The notes beneath the pieces were generated by a model. It did no database searches and was not told the DNA's origin. It saw nothing but the letters and a program-made list of their open reading frames with translations. A program made the translations under genes and the position numbers. Below are positions 34,280 through 44,025 of a DNA stretch of 64,000 bases, one piece after another (position 1 is the first letter of the stretch; each line of letters begins with the position of its first letter). The DNA is taken from NCBI GenBank assembly GCA_033026295.1, contig CM065171.1:2438457-2502456 (forward strand). Reading direction: 5' to 3'. Source of the stretch: Channa striata. Its lineage: Eukaryota > Chordata > Actinopteri > Anabantiformes > Channidae.

Positions 34280-35015
34280 ATTGGACCAATTTTATTTTCT
34301 TTATACATGCTTCCTCTTGGACAGTGTTATCAGTAGACATGGTGTTTCTTTTCATTGTTATGTGGATGATACAGAACTGTTTCTGCCTGTCAGTCTCCGA
34401 TTGTGGCCCATAGATTAAAAGCTGGATGGCTCAACATCATTTGAAGCTCAAATGCTGGTATGTATTTGGCAAAACAGATCCTGCTATCTACTTGTCCAGT
34501 TACAAAACCTTCACGGAAAAGTGGCTCCCAGTATTTTGTAGAATAGATTATAAGATTTTACTGTCAACCTTTAAAGCCCTTCATGGCCTCTCCCCAAGCT
34601 ATATTGGATATCTGACCTCTTATACATATAGTTCCATATACGTCTAATTTAAGGTAGTATTAGTGCTAAATTGAAATCCTCCAAACAAATTTTTTTATCT
34701 GTCCCGGTCGTGTAGCTGAAAACTGAGTGTTTGCAGTTACAGCCCTAAAGCTCTGAAATAAACTAGGAAATCAGGTCTGCAGAGCAGGTAACCTCATTTA
34801 AATCCCTTCCTAATCACACATTTGTTGGAGAGCTTACCCTGACCTTATTTGATTTTAATGATCTGTTTCTACATTTTATTACTTTCATTGTTTTGGTTAG
34901 TGTAGATAGTTTTTTATGTATTTTTACTTTGACTTTTTCTGTATTATACGCTTGTGTGAAGCACTTTGTATCACTAAGATTTGAAAAGTACTATTTTAAA
35001 TAAAAGTTTTTTATT
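34280..35015 (+). mobile_element. L2-type LINE fragment (RT palm to 3' end)
   Basis: Plus-strand frames give IIGPILFSLYMLPLG, then HCYVDDTELFLPV (catalytic palm) and, past a deletion, PVFCRIDYKILLSTFKALHG with LSPSYIGYL. The 3' part has the gtgaagcactttgtatcac block. Several frame breaks and a gap between the palm and the C-terminal part. Confidence 0.65.
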
Positions 35016-36074
35016 ATGATGCAGGACAAGCCAACATAAGAAGCAGGACAGAAAAGGCAGCCCATTATAAGGCTGCTAACCCCACCTGCCCTACTTGGAC
35101 CAGTCAGCAGAGGGAACTTATGTGTGTATGTGTGTGCATGACAATATGCAGTGATCATCTCAGAGAGGTTGCTGAATGGAATTTGTGTTTTTCATCTTCA
35201 AGCTGTTCTCTCTATATCAATATTTCAAAAATAATCTGTGATTGCCTCAGGAAGCTGTTGTAGATCTAAATATATAAATTTTGAGAATCTCACAGATATT
35301 TGCCATCAGTGACAAGAAAAACTTCCCTTCAGTAGCACACCACTTCAAAACAGCAAGCAAGGATGCTTCTTATAGTGTCAAAGAGGAGGAAATTATTGGG
35401 GCTTAATTTCTTTGGATCTGGTTTGCATGAAAGACAAATTTGTCTATGTTTTTTTAAATGGGACATTTTGTGCAAACAAAACTTGAAACTGAGAGAAGAA
35501 ACATCACACCAGATTCAGCAAATAGCTCATTTTCATCTACAGTACCTGACACATATGCACACAAACAATTAAAGCCACATCTCAAATATCATATTCTACC
35601 TTCTCCCCTGCCATAATGTTTGCACATCTTTAAAATCCTTTTTTAAGCTTGCAGGGCTTACTGACACAAAGAAACATGTCTCTAGTGGATGCCATTTACT
35701 ACATTCAGGAGACTATTGATGTATTAACAGTCATGAAAGCAAGTGGAGACAAATCCAAACCAAAGGCTTAACAATGCACATCCCCACATCAACATTTAAA
35801 GCTGTTAAACTCGTTGAAGGCCGGGGCAAGATTAACCAAAGTCTGTTTTATCAGTCTGTGATTGTCAGGCTCATAAAGCTACTGCCAAAATCAGACCTTG
35901 TCCAGATGCTAAAAGCCCAGAAAAAGGACGATTGACCACAAGACCAGTCCATTGATCCTGTATGGAGAGAACAAGGCACTGTTTGGCAAGTAGCCAAAGG
36001 GATAGTTGAGGAGTTCTGTGACAGGAAGTTACAATATAAAGAACCAGGAAAAACACTGGGGAATCTTCGTATAG
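35016..36074. other. Intergenic DNA, no supported gene
   Basis: The 35650-36060 part is higher in complexity and may be an old repeat or unique DNA. No coding exon was recognised. Confidence 0.4.
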
Positions 36075-36192
36075 GCATGACATATGTTCTTACCTCACCT
36101 GAATGTACAATACATACATACAATACAAATACATCTGCATGACATATGTTCTTACCTCACCTGAATGTACAATACATACATACAATACAAAT
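36075..36192. repeat. 62-bp tandem duplication, two copies
   Basis: A 56-base unit at 36075-36130 (starting gcatgacatatgttcttacc) is repeated exactly at 36137-36192, with a six-base spacer. It lies directly beside the 3' side of the Tc1 element. Confidence 0.95.
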
Positions 36193-36225
36193 CTTTACAA
36201 TCTGTTTCATTTACAGTGAAATTCA

Positions 36226-37140
36226 TTCTCAGCTGATTTGAGTTTGCCCACCCATCCCCTGAGGACAACAATGACAAAAAAATCCAGAAAAAGTGAGCTG
36301 CTATTTGATCCCTTTGGCTTGGTGGCAAAACCTTTGTTGGCAATCACAGAGGTCAGCCGTTTCTTGTAGAGTTTAGCCATCTCAGGGGGTGTCTTGCTGG
36401 CTGGCAACACCACAGATTTTCTATGGAGGCTGGGGATTACAGGCCAATGCTTTGTTGCCTTGGCCGTGTGTTTGGGATCATTGTCCTGGAATACACCGAC
36501 CCATTTTGATCCTGCATTGTCTCACCCAACATTTTTAGCCCTCCTTTGATGCGGTGCAATTGTCCTGTCCCCTGGCAGAAAAACACCCCCAAAGCATAAT
36601 GACTCCCCAGTTGGAGGGAAACTAGTTGATGCAGAGCTCGATTTTTATCACATCTTAGATCTGTTTCATCAGATGTTCAGTGGCAAACTTAAGGGCCTGG
36701 TAACTGAAATACACAGAGCACATTCTTATTATATATATTCCTAATAAATTGAATAATATTAAATGAGACTAATTCTGAGCCTCTGTCTGCTATCTGGCTA
36801 GTAACATTATTTATGTTTCTTCCATTTACGAATAATTGCTGTTTATCAAATGGCGATGTTGCCTTTTTATCTTGTCCCTGACAAAAGGTCTTTGGTCTTG
36901 GCCGTGGTGAAGAGTTTGGAATCTGGATTGATTGCTTGCTTCTGTGGACAGGTCTCTTTTATACAGGTAACAAGCTGAGAGGGCTGCTAATGTGTTACCT
37001 GATTTCCAATCTTTCGGATAGGGGATCAAATACTCTTTTTTGAAAGGCATTTTTCTGGATTTTTTTGTCATTGTTGTTTCTCACTGTTCAAATGAACCTA
37101 CCATAGAAATTATAGACTGATCATCGCTCTACAAAATCAA
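36226..37140 (-). mobile_element. Internally deleted Tc1 transposon
   Basis: The minus strand starts near 37140 with the subterminal Tc1 region (gatcagtctataattt-like; caatgacaaaaaaatcc at about 37076-37060). The leader follows (DNA encoding CYLYKRDLSTEASNQ in a shadow frame), and the transposase start ATGGCCAAGACCAAAG (about 36906-36891). The middle is missing. Reading resumes at about 36701 and continues with the GVVMLWGCF region (about 36610-36580), the tail KLYKKRLTSVIANKG (36371-36327) and the opposite subterminal repeat (acaacaatgacaaaaaaatc, about 36267-36286). At the deletion point is a 76-base copy of the DNA flanking the element. Confidence 0.75.
36734..36809. repeat. 76-bp filler inside the Tc1 deletion (direct repeat, copy A)
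   Basis: Identical at 75 of 76 positions to 37145-37220, which lies just outside the Tc1 end. Both contain gactaattctgagcctctgt. A short further match (gct-tttatcaaatg) follows each copy, with extra bases in copy A. Confidence 0.9.
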
Positions 37141-37144
37141 ACTG

Positions 37145-37220
37145 TATATTCCTAATAAATTGAAAAATATTAAATGAGACTAATTCTGAGCCTCTGTCTG
37201 CTATCTGGCTAGTAACATTA
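37145..37220. repeat. 76-bp flank of Tc1 (direct repeat, copy B)
   Basis: The presumed source of the filler at 36734-36809: same orientation, one mismatch (gaaaaatatt against gaataatatt). Confidence 0.9.
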
Positions 37221-37344
37221 CTTAGCTATTTATCAAATGTGTTGTTTTTACCCTAAAATGTCGTGCCTGATTTCCAATTTCCTCTCTTTAATAGGTGATC
37301 GCTCTGAAAGACGTAAAATAAAAGAGCTTTGTACGGTGGCCCTA

Positions 37345-37605
37345 AGAGCTCACAGCACTGCAAATCGAGAAAACATATGCAAACAGACAAAAAAGAAGAC
37401 AACACAGGATCAATATTAGAAAGCGCACTGCAAAAGCCCCAACACCTTTTCTATGTGCCCCCCATCCAAAATACTGTATTAAACATTGAAAGTTACATTT
37501 TTAAATGTAACTTTAGTTGCTCCCTGAGCCATTTCTGTTGTGTTGAGGCTTTTGCAATGCATGATTTAACGCTGCGCCTGTGTTGTCAAATTGATGAAGA
37601 GGACT
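37345..37605. mobile_element. Foldback element family, copy 3
   Basis: It shares gcactgcaaatcgagaaa with the outer end of copy 1, and the second arm gatttaacgctgcgcctgtg, ttgtcaaattgatgaag matches the second arm of copy 1 (ttaatgctgcacctgtg). A central hairpin (acatttttaaatgt) lies at about 37495-37508. No coding capacity. Confidence 0.55.
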
Positions 37606-37774
37606 TGTTTGCTGTGTTTGGCTGTTCTTTAAAAGCTTTGATTAAAATGTTAAACAATAGTGGCTAACGAAATAAAGGACAAAAAAAGGCTTTTATGAAA
37701 ACACTGAATAAAACCATTCATGATGCTAAATTAGGCTAAAATATGGCTCAGAGTGAAACTAAATTAAGAGCCAT

Positions 37775-37857
37775 TTTGGAACCATTTGGGAACCGTAGGG
37801 AGCCAATCTAAAAGAGCTGAATCTTTAAAAAGAGCCGAACTTCCCATCTCTAGTCCC
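37775..37857. mobile_element. hAT-type transposon end
   Basis: Ends with taaaaagagccgaacttccc, atctctag, which read outward matches the end of fish hAT-family elements (a gatgggaagttcggctcttt type terminus). The inner part has gagccaatctaaaagagctg. The opposite end was not found. Confidence 0.4.
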
Positions 37858-39204
37858 CAGGCCTCATTAGCTGTACCTGTTTTTAGTTTAGCAGGTGAAA
37901 TGAGGTGAAAATCTTCTTGGTGATATTTTACAGGACACACCATGGCTTACATAAGATCCAGGTTAGTCACATTTATCTTTTCCTTAGCTGGCCTCCAAGA
38001 CACAGGATTACTCATTGACTCTGCCCCAGTCCAACACGATGTTGGATCTCTGGCTGCAAAAAAATATCTGAGATCAGGATCAGAGAGAATGGAAATCAAG
38101 TTTTAGCATAATGCTCTGGGCAGCAGCCAACTGAGATCTCTATCTAGAATTCATGTTTCTGGGACTTGTCATAATATCTTTCTATCTGCCAGGAAGAATC
38201 ATGAAAGACACTTTGTACACGAGGATATTTCTGCTTCTGTCTTCTTCAACCAGTGCTGCAGCTCCACCTGTGGAGCAGCAAATTGATACATCATACTGAG
38301 GTAATGCTGGTTTCCATGACGGCATGTCACTGTATATTGTTAGGAAATCTATTCAATCATCCCAGCCATGCTACATTATTCTGTGTGAGCTTTGTTCTTA
38401 GAGTGAATCAAAGTGGATTGTGGTCCTGCAAAACCTCTGCTTTAAGCAAACTTCACTTTTGTTCTCGTCCTTGGTGGAAATCACTGCAAATTCTGTTTAA
38501 ATTAAAACAGTTGATCAATATTGTTATTGAATTTTTGAGTCATTCAAATATTCTAAAACCATCTTGATAGCCTGTCTGCATACATCAAACCTACAACCAG
38601 AATACCTGAAGTCACACAAGTTACTCAACCATGTTTAACGACTTTGCAAAGGTGATTTTTTTCTCTCATTCTGATCTTATGCAGTCATACTGTACAAGCC
38701 TTTAAATGTTTTGAAGGTTATTGTAATTTAGTGTTTTCAGTATTAAAAGCACAAAGAATATTAAATTTTTATGTAACTTGTTTACACTGTGTGAACTCAT
38801 TAAAAGCTCATTTGTTTTCCTCTGTCTTTGTGTTTTGGGAGGAAGTACGAGCATCTTGTTTTCAAGGTTGCATGAGCATAACAATATAACTATATATAGA
38901 GGTGAAGATAAAAAAAATGGCAGACCATCTGGACTAGTTAGTACTAGCCCAGTGCAATAAGAAAAGAACACAGAGTCATGGCTCATTAGAAAGGAACATT
39001 TAAGAAACATTTACCTGTGCTTCATCTCAGTTGTGTTCCCCATATAGACTGATAATTATGCAGCATCACTACAGTACATTAAATACTCGATACTGTTCCC
39101 CAAAACGAGGCGATCTCCATGGTAGAGATTGCAAACCCACAATTTAAAGCAGGCGTCGCAAAAACTAGAAAGGAGGTGGCGTTTCACTGATTTAGAGCAG
39201 TCCC
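37858..39204. other. Intergenic DNA, no supported gene
   Basis: AT-rich; short ORFs only. Nothing recognised. Confidence 0.5.
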
Positions 39205-40798
39205 ATTCATTTTCATGTACACATTAGCCATCTGTAAAGCTATAACTGCATACTATTCATCATTAATAAAGGAAAATAAGCACCCCTGGTTTCTTTTCAG
39301 TGTGATAGACAGGCTGACTAAAAGTCATAGCTCTGTTGAGCTTATTATTCCTTTTACCCTGAGTAGCAATAGCTTCATGACTTTCTTTACAAATTTATTT
39401 GTAGCTACTAGACAAAAAAATCATCAGATCCTCATCTACAACAGTGCTAGAATCATCCAATCTCTTTTAAACTTCACCTATTATGAATATTATTAAGGTA
39501 TTATGTACCTTAGGCTTATAAGGTAGCTGTAATCAAACCTCTACTTAAAAAACCTTGTCTTAATCCTGTTGTTTTAGCCAAATATCCTATCTCCCCTTTA
39601 TTTCTAAAACACTTTTATCCAATTTGTTAGGTACTGAGTTCCACAAGGCTCTGTGTTAGGACCAATACTTTTTACTATATATACTGTATATATGTCTCCT
39701 CTGGGCAACATTATTAGAAAACACTCCATAAATTTCCATTACTATACTGATGAGACACAGTTATATCTATCTATGAAACAAGATGAACAAATCAATTAAT
39801 CAAACTACAAGGAAGTCTAAAAGACATAAGGAACTGGATGACCTACAATTTCCTTCTTCTAAACTCAGATAAAACTGAAGTTATTGTGTTTGGGCCTAAA
39901 AATCTCACAAACATATCATCCAACCATTTTGTTACTTTAGATGACATATGTCTGGCCCCCGGTACCACTGCAATGATTTTCTGAGTTCTTTTTGAGTAAG
40001 ATCATAGCTATAAAGCTCTGAACTATCAAACAGTCTATCATATCTAAAAGACCTCATGGTACCATATCCTCCTAACAGACCACTTCGGTGTCAGAAGGCA
40101 GGCCTACTTGTAGTTCCTTGAATTTCCAAAAATAGAATGGGAGGCAGAGGCTTTAGCTATCAAGCTCCTCTCCTGTGGAACCAGCTCCCAGTCCAGATTT
40201 GGGAAGCAGACACCCTCTCTACTTTTAAGACTGGGCTCAAAACCTTCCTCTTTGATAAAGTTTATAGTTGGTTCTAGTCCTGCTGCTATAGGCTTAAACT
40301 GCTGGGGGACCAACCCCTGATGCACTGAGACACTTTCCTCCTCTCACCCCACATTTATATGTCACCACTGTATGACATTAACTCTGTGTCGTCTTTCTCC
40401 CGTAGTCGTCTTTCTCCGTCTCTGTCTCCCTCTCTCTGTCCCTGTCTTCAGGTGTCCCCGGATTTGGCGCTGTGTCCTCCAGTGCCAGTGCTGGTCCTAC
40501 CAACCTGCCCAATGTTTTGTTGTTGCTTGTGTTGCTCTGTTCTTTTCTCTCTCCACTTTCCACTCTCCCCAACTGGTCAAGGCAGATGTCCGCCCACCCT
40601 GAGCCTGGTTCTGCTGGAGGTTTCTTCCTTTAAAGGGAGCTTTTCCTCTCCACTGTTGGCCATGGCTGCTCAAGGTGGATTTGTTGAGTTTTCTCTCCAT
40701 GTTTTTTTATAGTCGTGACTTTATTATGTAAAGTGCCTTGAGATGACCTTGTTGAGAATCGGTGCTATATAAATAATGTTGAATTGAATTGAAAGAGA
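39205..40798 (+). mobile_element. L2-type LINE, partial, with 3' tail
   Basis: A first frame (39215-39496) reads SSLIKENKHPWFLFSVIDRL and SSNSFMTFFTNLFVATRQK, the region before the reverse transcriptase in fish L2 elements. The RT start box (VPQGSVLGPILFTIY, about 39636-39680), a degraded palm YTDETQLYLS (about 39742-39770) and LNSDKTEVIVFGPK follow. A stretch with PLLWNQLPVQIWEAD, LSTFKTGLKTFLFDK lies near 40170-40258. The 3' tail at about 40540-40798 has the cctgagcctggttctgctgg block and ends in ttgaattgaattgaa. Stops and frameshifts make it inactive. Confidence 0.8.
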
Positions 40799-41948
40799 CT
40801 GACTCAAAGCAGCCTGGAAGGTTAAGCTAATCACCTGATTCAGAATCTGATGATCTGTTTTTTTTTTTTTTGTTAACAAAATCCGTTTCACTAATGCAAT
40901 CTGGTCTAGGGTGGGTAGTGTACAAATCTTAAAGTCCTTTTACAGTTTAGTTATATAGAAACATAATTTTTTTGGAGACAGAGTTAAAATTGGAAGATAT
41001 TTCCTTATTTAGTACTAAGACAAAGAAAAACAGAGCAGCACTTGCCCATCCCTCATATTGGTATGAGTTGTGCCTTAGATCAGGCTGCTGCTACAGCAAG
41101 TTTCATAGAAGAACCATCTGTGCAAATAGTATTATTCTTGAGCAGCATGATCAACTTTAAGAATATTCGGATGCTTGAAATTTTTGAAGGTCTGATGGAA
41201 ATTCACAACATCCAGACAAAATAAATACAGAGGAAGCAATGTTTTCAGTGTTTCTGAGGGGTTTCATAAGTGTTATAATTATAGACATATCCATAGAAAC
41301 ATCTCCTGTACACTCCCCTTTACTGCCTGAAAGCAAAATGGTTTGAGCCTCTAGCTTTACATCACTTTTTATTTTTGTCACAGAACAGCTGACATGTTGG
41401 AAACTGTACTATTTACACTTGATGAGTGAATGACACAGAGTATGAACTGTGTGTCTTGAAAGCTTTTTTAGATGACGTTTTTCATTAATCTGACAGCATC
41501 TCAACATGTCAGCTTCATATCTGTATAGACACCCTGGTCACTTTTTATACAACTGCAATCGTACAACTATTTAGTAACATTTACGTTATTTTCAACAAAC
41601 CACAAGTCTGAACTGCATGCAATATGCACTAATACTACCTTAAATATGCATATTAACAGACAGAAGACATGTATGTTGCGTATAGAAGGACCTTCAATCA
41701 TGGCAGTCTAGACACTAAAGCATTAAAACCTAATTCCAGATATTAGGAAGCTTGGCTCACTAAAGACAATGGCTGTTTTGGATATTGGCCTCCTGGAACA
41801 CTATCACATTTGTCCACCATATTGTAGTAAGAAAACTCATACACTCATACCTCATACACTTTATTTTTGATGTAATGCACAGACCTAGCACTGTAGCACT
41901 CTCCTGGTTATGAGTATGTCTGAATTAATCTATAGCCTTAACTGATCG
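40799..41948. other. Intergenic DNA, no supported gene
   Basis: AT-rich; a poly-T run lies at 40858-40871. Nothing recognised. Confidence 0.5.
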
Positions 41949-42125
41949 ATGGAGCCAGGACCGTTTGGTATTCCATGTCTGAAAAGGGCTTATTTGTCAG
42001 CCCAGAGATTGATTGGTGAGCTGTACTCCACTTACGACCCAATGACAGTGGGGATCAACACCAGCCTCCACATAATCCAAAAGAGGAGGAGAGGTGCATG
42101 GCATTGTAGTTGGACAGACCAAAAG
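41949..42125 (+). CDS. Exon-like open frame of unknown origin
   Basis: An ATG at 41949 opens 59 codons that end exactly at a strong donor (CAAAAG|GTATGT, exon end 42125). The peptide starts MEPGPFGIPCLKRAYLSAQR and has a basic KRRRG near its end. It has balanced amino-acid composition unlike the chance ORFs nearby. I do not recognise it, and no partner exon was found on the plus strand. It could be a chance frame with a donor or an exon of an undescribed transcript. Confidence 0.2.
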
Positions 42126-42544
42126 GTATGTATACACATTTATAAGTTATTATTTATTTATTAGGTTTGCCTGCTCCCAGTCCAGTTTCAGTTGCTTTAC
42201 AGTTTAAGTTTAGGTGATTTCCTGTTCATTTATATTGCTGATCATGTGCAACTTACAATTGAGTATTTGAACAAGCTGGAACTGTGGCTGCTTTTTATCA
42301 TAAATCTGATAAACTGTTCAGGAAAATATTTAAACCAATGAATATCCACAGCAAGTTTTCTGGAAATAAAGCATTTATATTTGAGATTTGAATTTTTTTT
42401 TTTGTACCAGAAGCACCATTGTCGTATTGCAAACATGACACAGTAGTTGACTTACTGATGGGCATTATTGTCCACATTTTCTTGTTATATGTATTACCGC
42501 GGATAAAGAAAGCCATGACCACATGACACCGTTGAAATCTACTT
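42126..42544. other. Intergenic DNA downstream of VSTM2B
   Basis: AT-rich, no supported gene. Other possible AATAAA hexamers on the minus strand occur near 42150-42162. Confidence 0.45.
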
Positions 42545-42550
42545 TTTATT
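42545..42550 (-). terminator. Candidate poly(A) signal of VSTM2B
   Basis: AATAAA on the minus strand, about 1.4 kb downstream of the VSTM2B stop codon. Other hexamers are possible; which is used cannot be told from sequence. Confidence 0.3.
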
Positions 42551-43936
42551 ACAAAAACAATAAAGCTTCATCTCAACTGCTGTTGGCAAGTTACCAATAA
42601 ATCCTTTTAGTCTTGTAGAAATGAAATGTGTCACTTTGATCACCATAGATTTAATAAAAATAAACATTATTGGAGGTGATTAACAACAACTATGGTAAGA
42701 TGTGCCTTGTCTTAATCAAAATATATCAGCTTATATTTAATGTTAAGATTACAGAACACAGTTATGGGAACTAAAGTGTTTGTATGTATGTGTAGGGTGA
42801 GGGATACAGCATGTTCTCATTCTGAGACATCACAGAGTGCTGCTTTGTCTAGTCCTTTCGCGTTATATCCTGACACTTAGGGGACTCGTTTGTGTTGACG
42901 CTCTGATTTTACAGTGAATTACACTAAAAATCCAGGCGCTTTAATGTTTAATGCTTAAAGCAATGACGTACAATGACGTAAAGTGAAAAATTCTTTTGGG
43001 GAGGTGGACGGGTGGTGGATGATGCAATAAAACACAGGACTTTTCCACAGGAGATCGGGGTTTGACTCTAGTGCGAGACGTGTGCTTTGATGATGATCGT
43101 TACACACTGGGCTTGGATTTGTAAAGTCTTTACCTCAACCTGATGCTATTTTCCGTAAGCCTAACGTAGTTTCACCGTACCTGTGGCATCAGTATCAGAC
43201 AGTGTTCCCATTGTGTCAAATAGTGGCCATCCTGGAGCATCCAGTACTGACGTGACGTGATATGTGGAAGGACGTAAAAAAAGAGGCGCAATTTAGGATG
43301 AGAACGTGTTGGGGTAACATGACATACATCAGACTAACACTTGATGAACAGTAGTTCTGTATAATAGTGAGGTCCAACATGGCTACAGAACAAAATAATA
43401 GAGACTCACTAGGTCATTCTGATCAACTCGAGCCCTCCCAAAGAAAAGAACACAAAGGTCACATTTTTTGCCACGTACTGTAACTAACAACAGTGACTAT
43501 GTTCAAATCAACAGTCTGTGTGTTGTCAGATGACTCGGATTCACAGTGGAGACGCTGTTAAAAAACGTGAGAGGAGGGCCGTGCATGAAGCAGGTGCAGA
43601 GCAGAGGCAGGGCTTCATGAGGCCACACTGAACAGGCTGTGTAAGGATCACTAGTGATGCTGATTCACTGTAAGCACATTTTTCTCGTCTGCAGGCAATC
43701 TACGCTCCTGTAGCTTCCATCTGTCCCCCCCTGGGGCGTCCTTCTCCTTGTCCAGTCTCCTCCGTCCCATCTCTTCTGTCTGTTGCTGCGCTGCTTTCGG
43801 CAGTGACATGTTGCATCGGCGTACATCGATTTCATGTGACCCCTTTCTCCCTGGTGGGCACTGACTGCTGCTTGGTTTCTGTTTGGTATAGAAAGTGAGA
43901 ACGTTGCAGGTTGACCAAAGTTTGGTTGAGGTCTCT
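42551..43936 (-). other. Probable VSTM2B 3' UTR
   Basis: About 1.4 kb between the stop codon at 43937 and the first good AATAAA. No other gene is seen. Two clusters of TGACGT cores (caatgacgtacaatgacgta at about 42961-42980 and tgacgtgacgtga at about 43248-43260) occur here. The right part is more G/C-rich and higher in complexity than the left. Confidence 0.35.
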
Positions 43937-44025
43937 TCAGTGGGCCAACAAGAAGGGGAGGATCTTATGGAGGAAGAGGAGAGTGATGCAAAGGAGGGGG
44001 TCCATGGTGCTCATGATGCTGCAGT
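43937..44025 (-). CDS. vstm2b: VSTM2B last coding exon (membrane/GPI-type tail)
   Basis: An acceptor (ttttctccag) precedes 89 bases that complete the split GAC codon and encode 29 residues ending in TGA at 43939-43937. The peptide runs DCSIMSTMDPLLCITLLFLH and ends KILPFLLAH. The DPLL, the LHK and the final LL-x-H match the C-terminus of mammalian VSTM2B. The hydrophobic end without a cytoplasmic tail could be a short membrane anchor or a GPI signal. It lies 17.7 kb from the preceding exon, and its frame agrees exactly. Confidence 0.85.
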
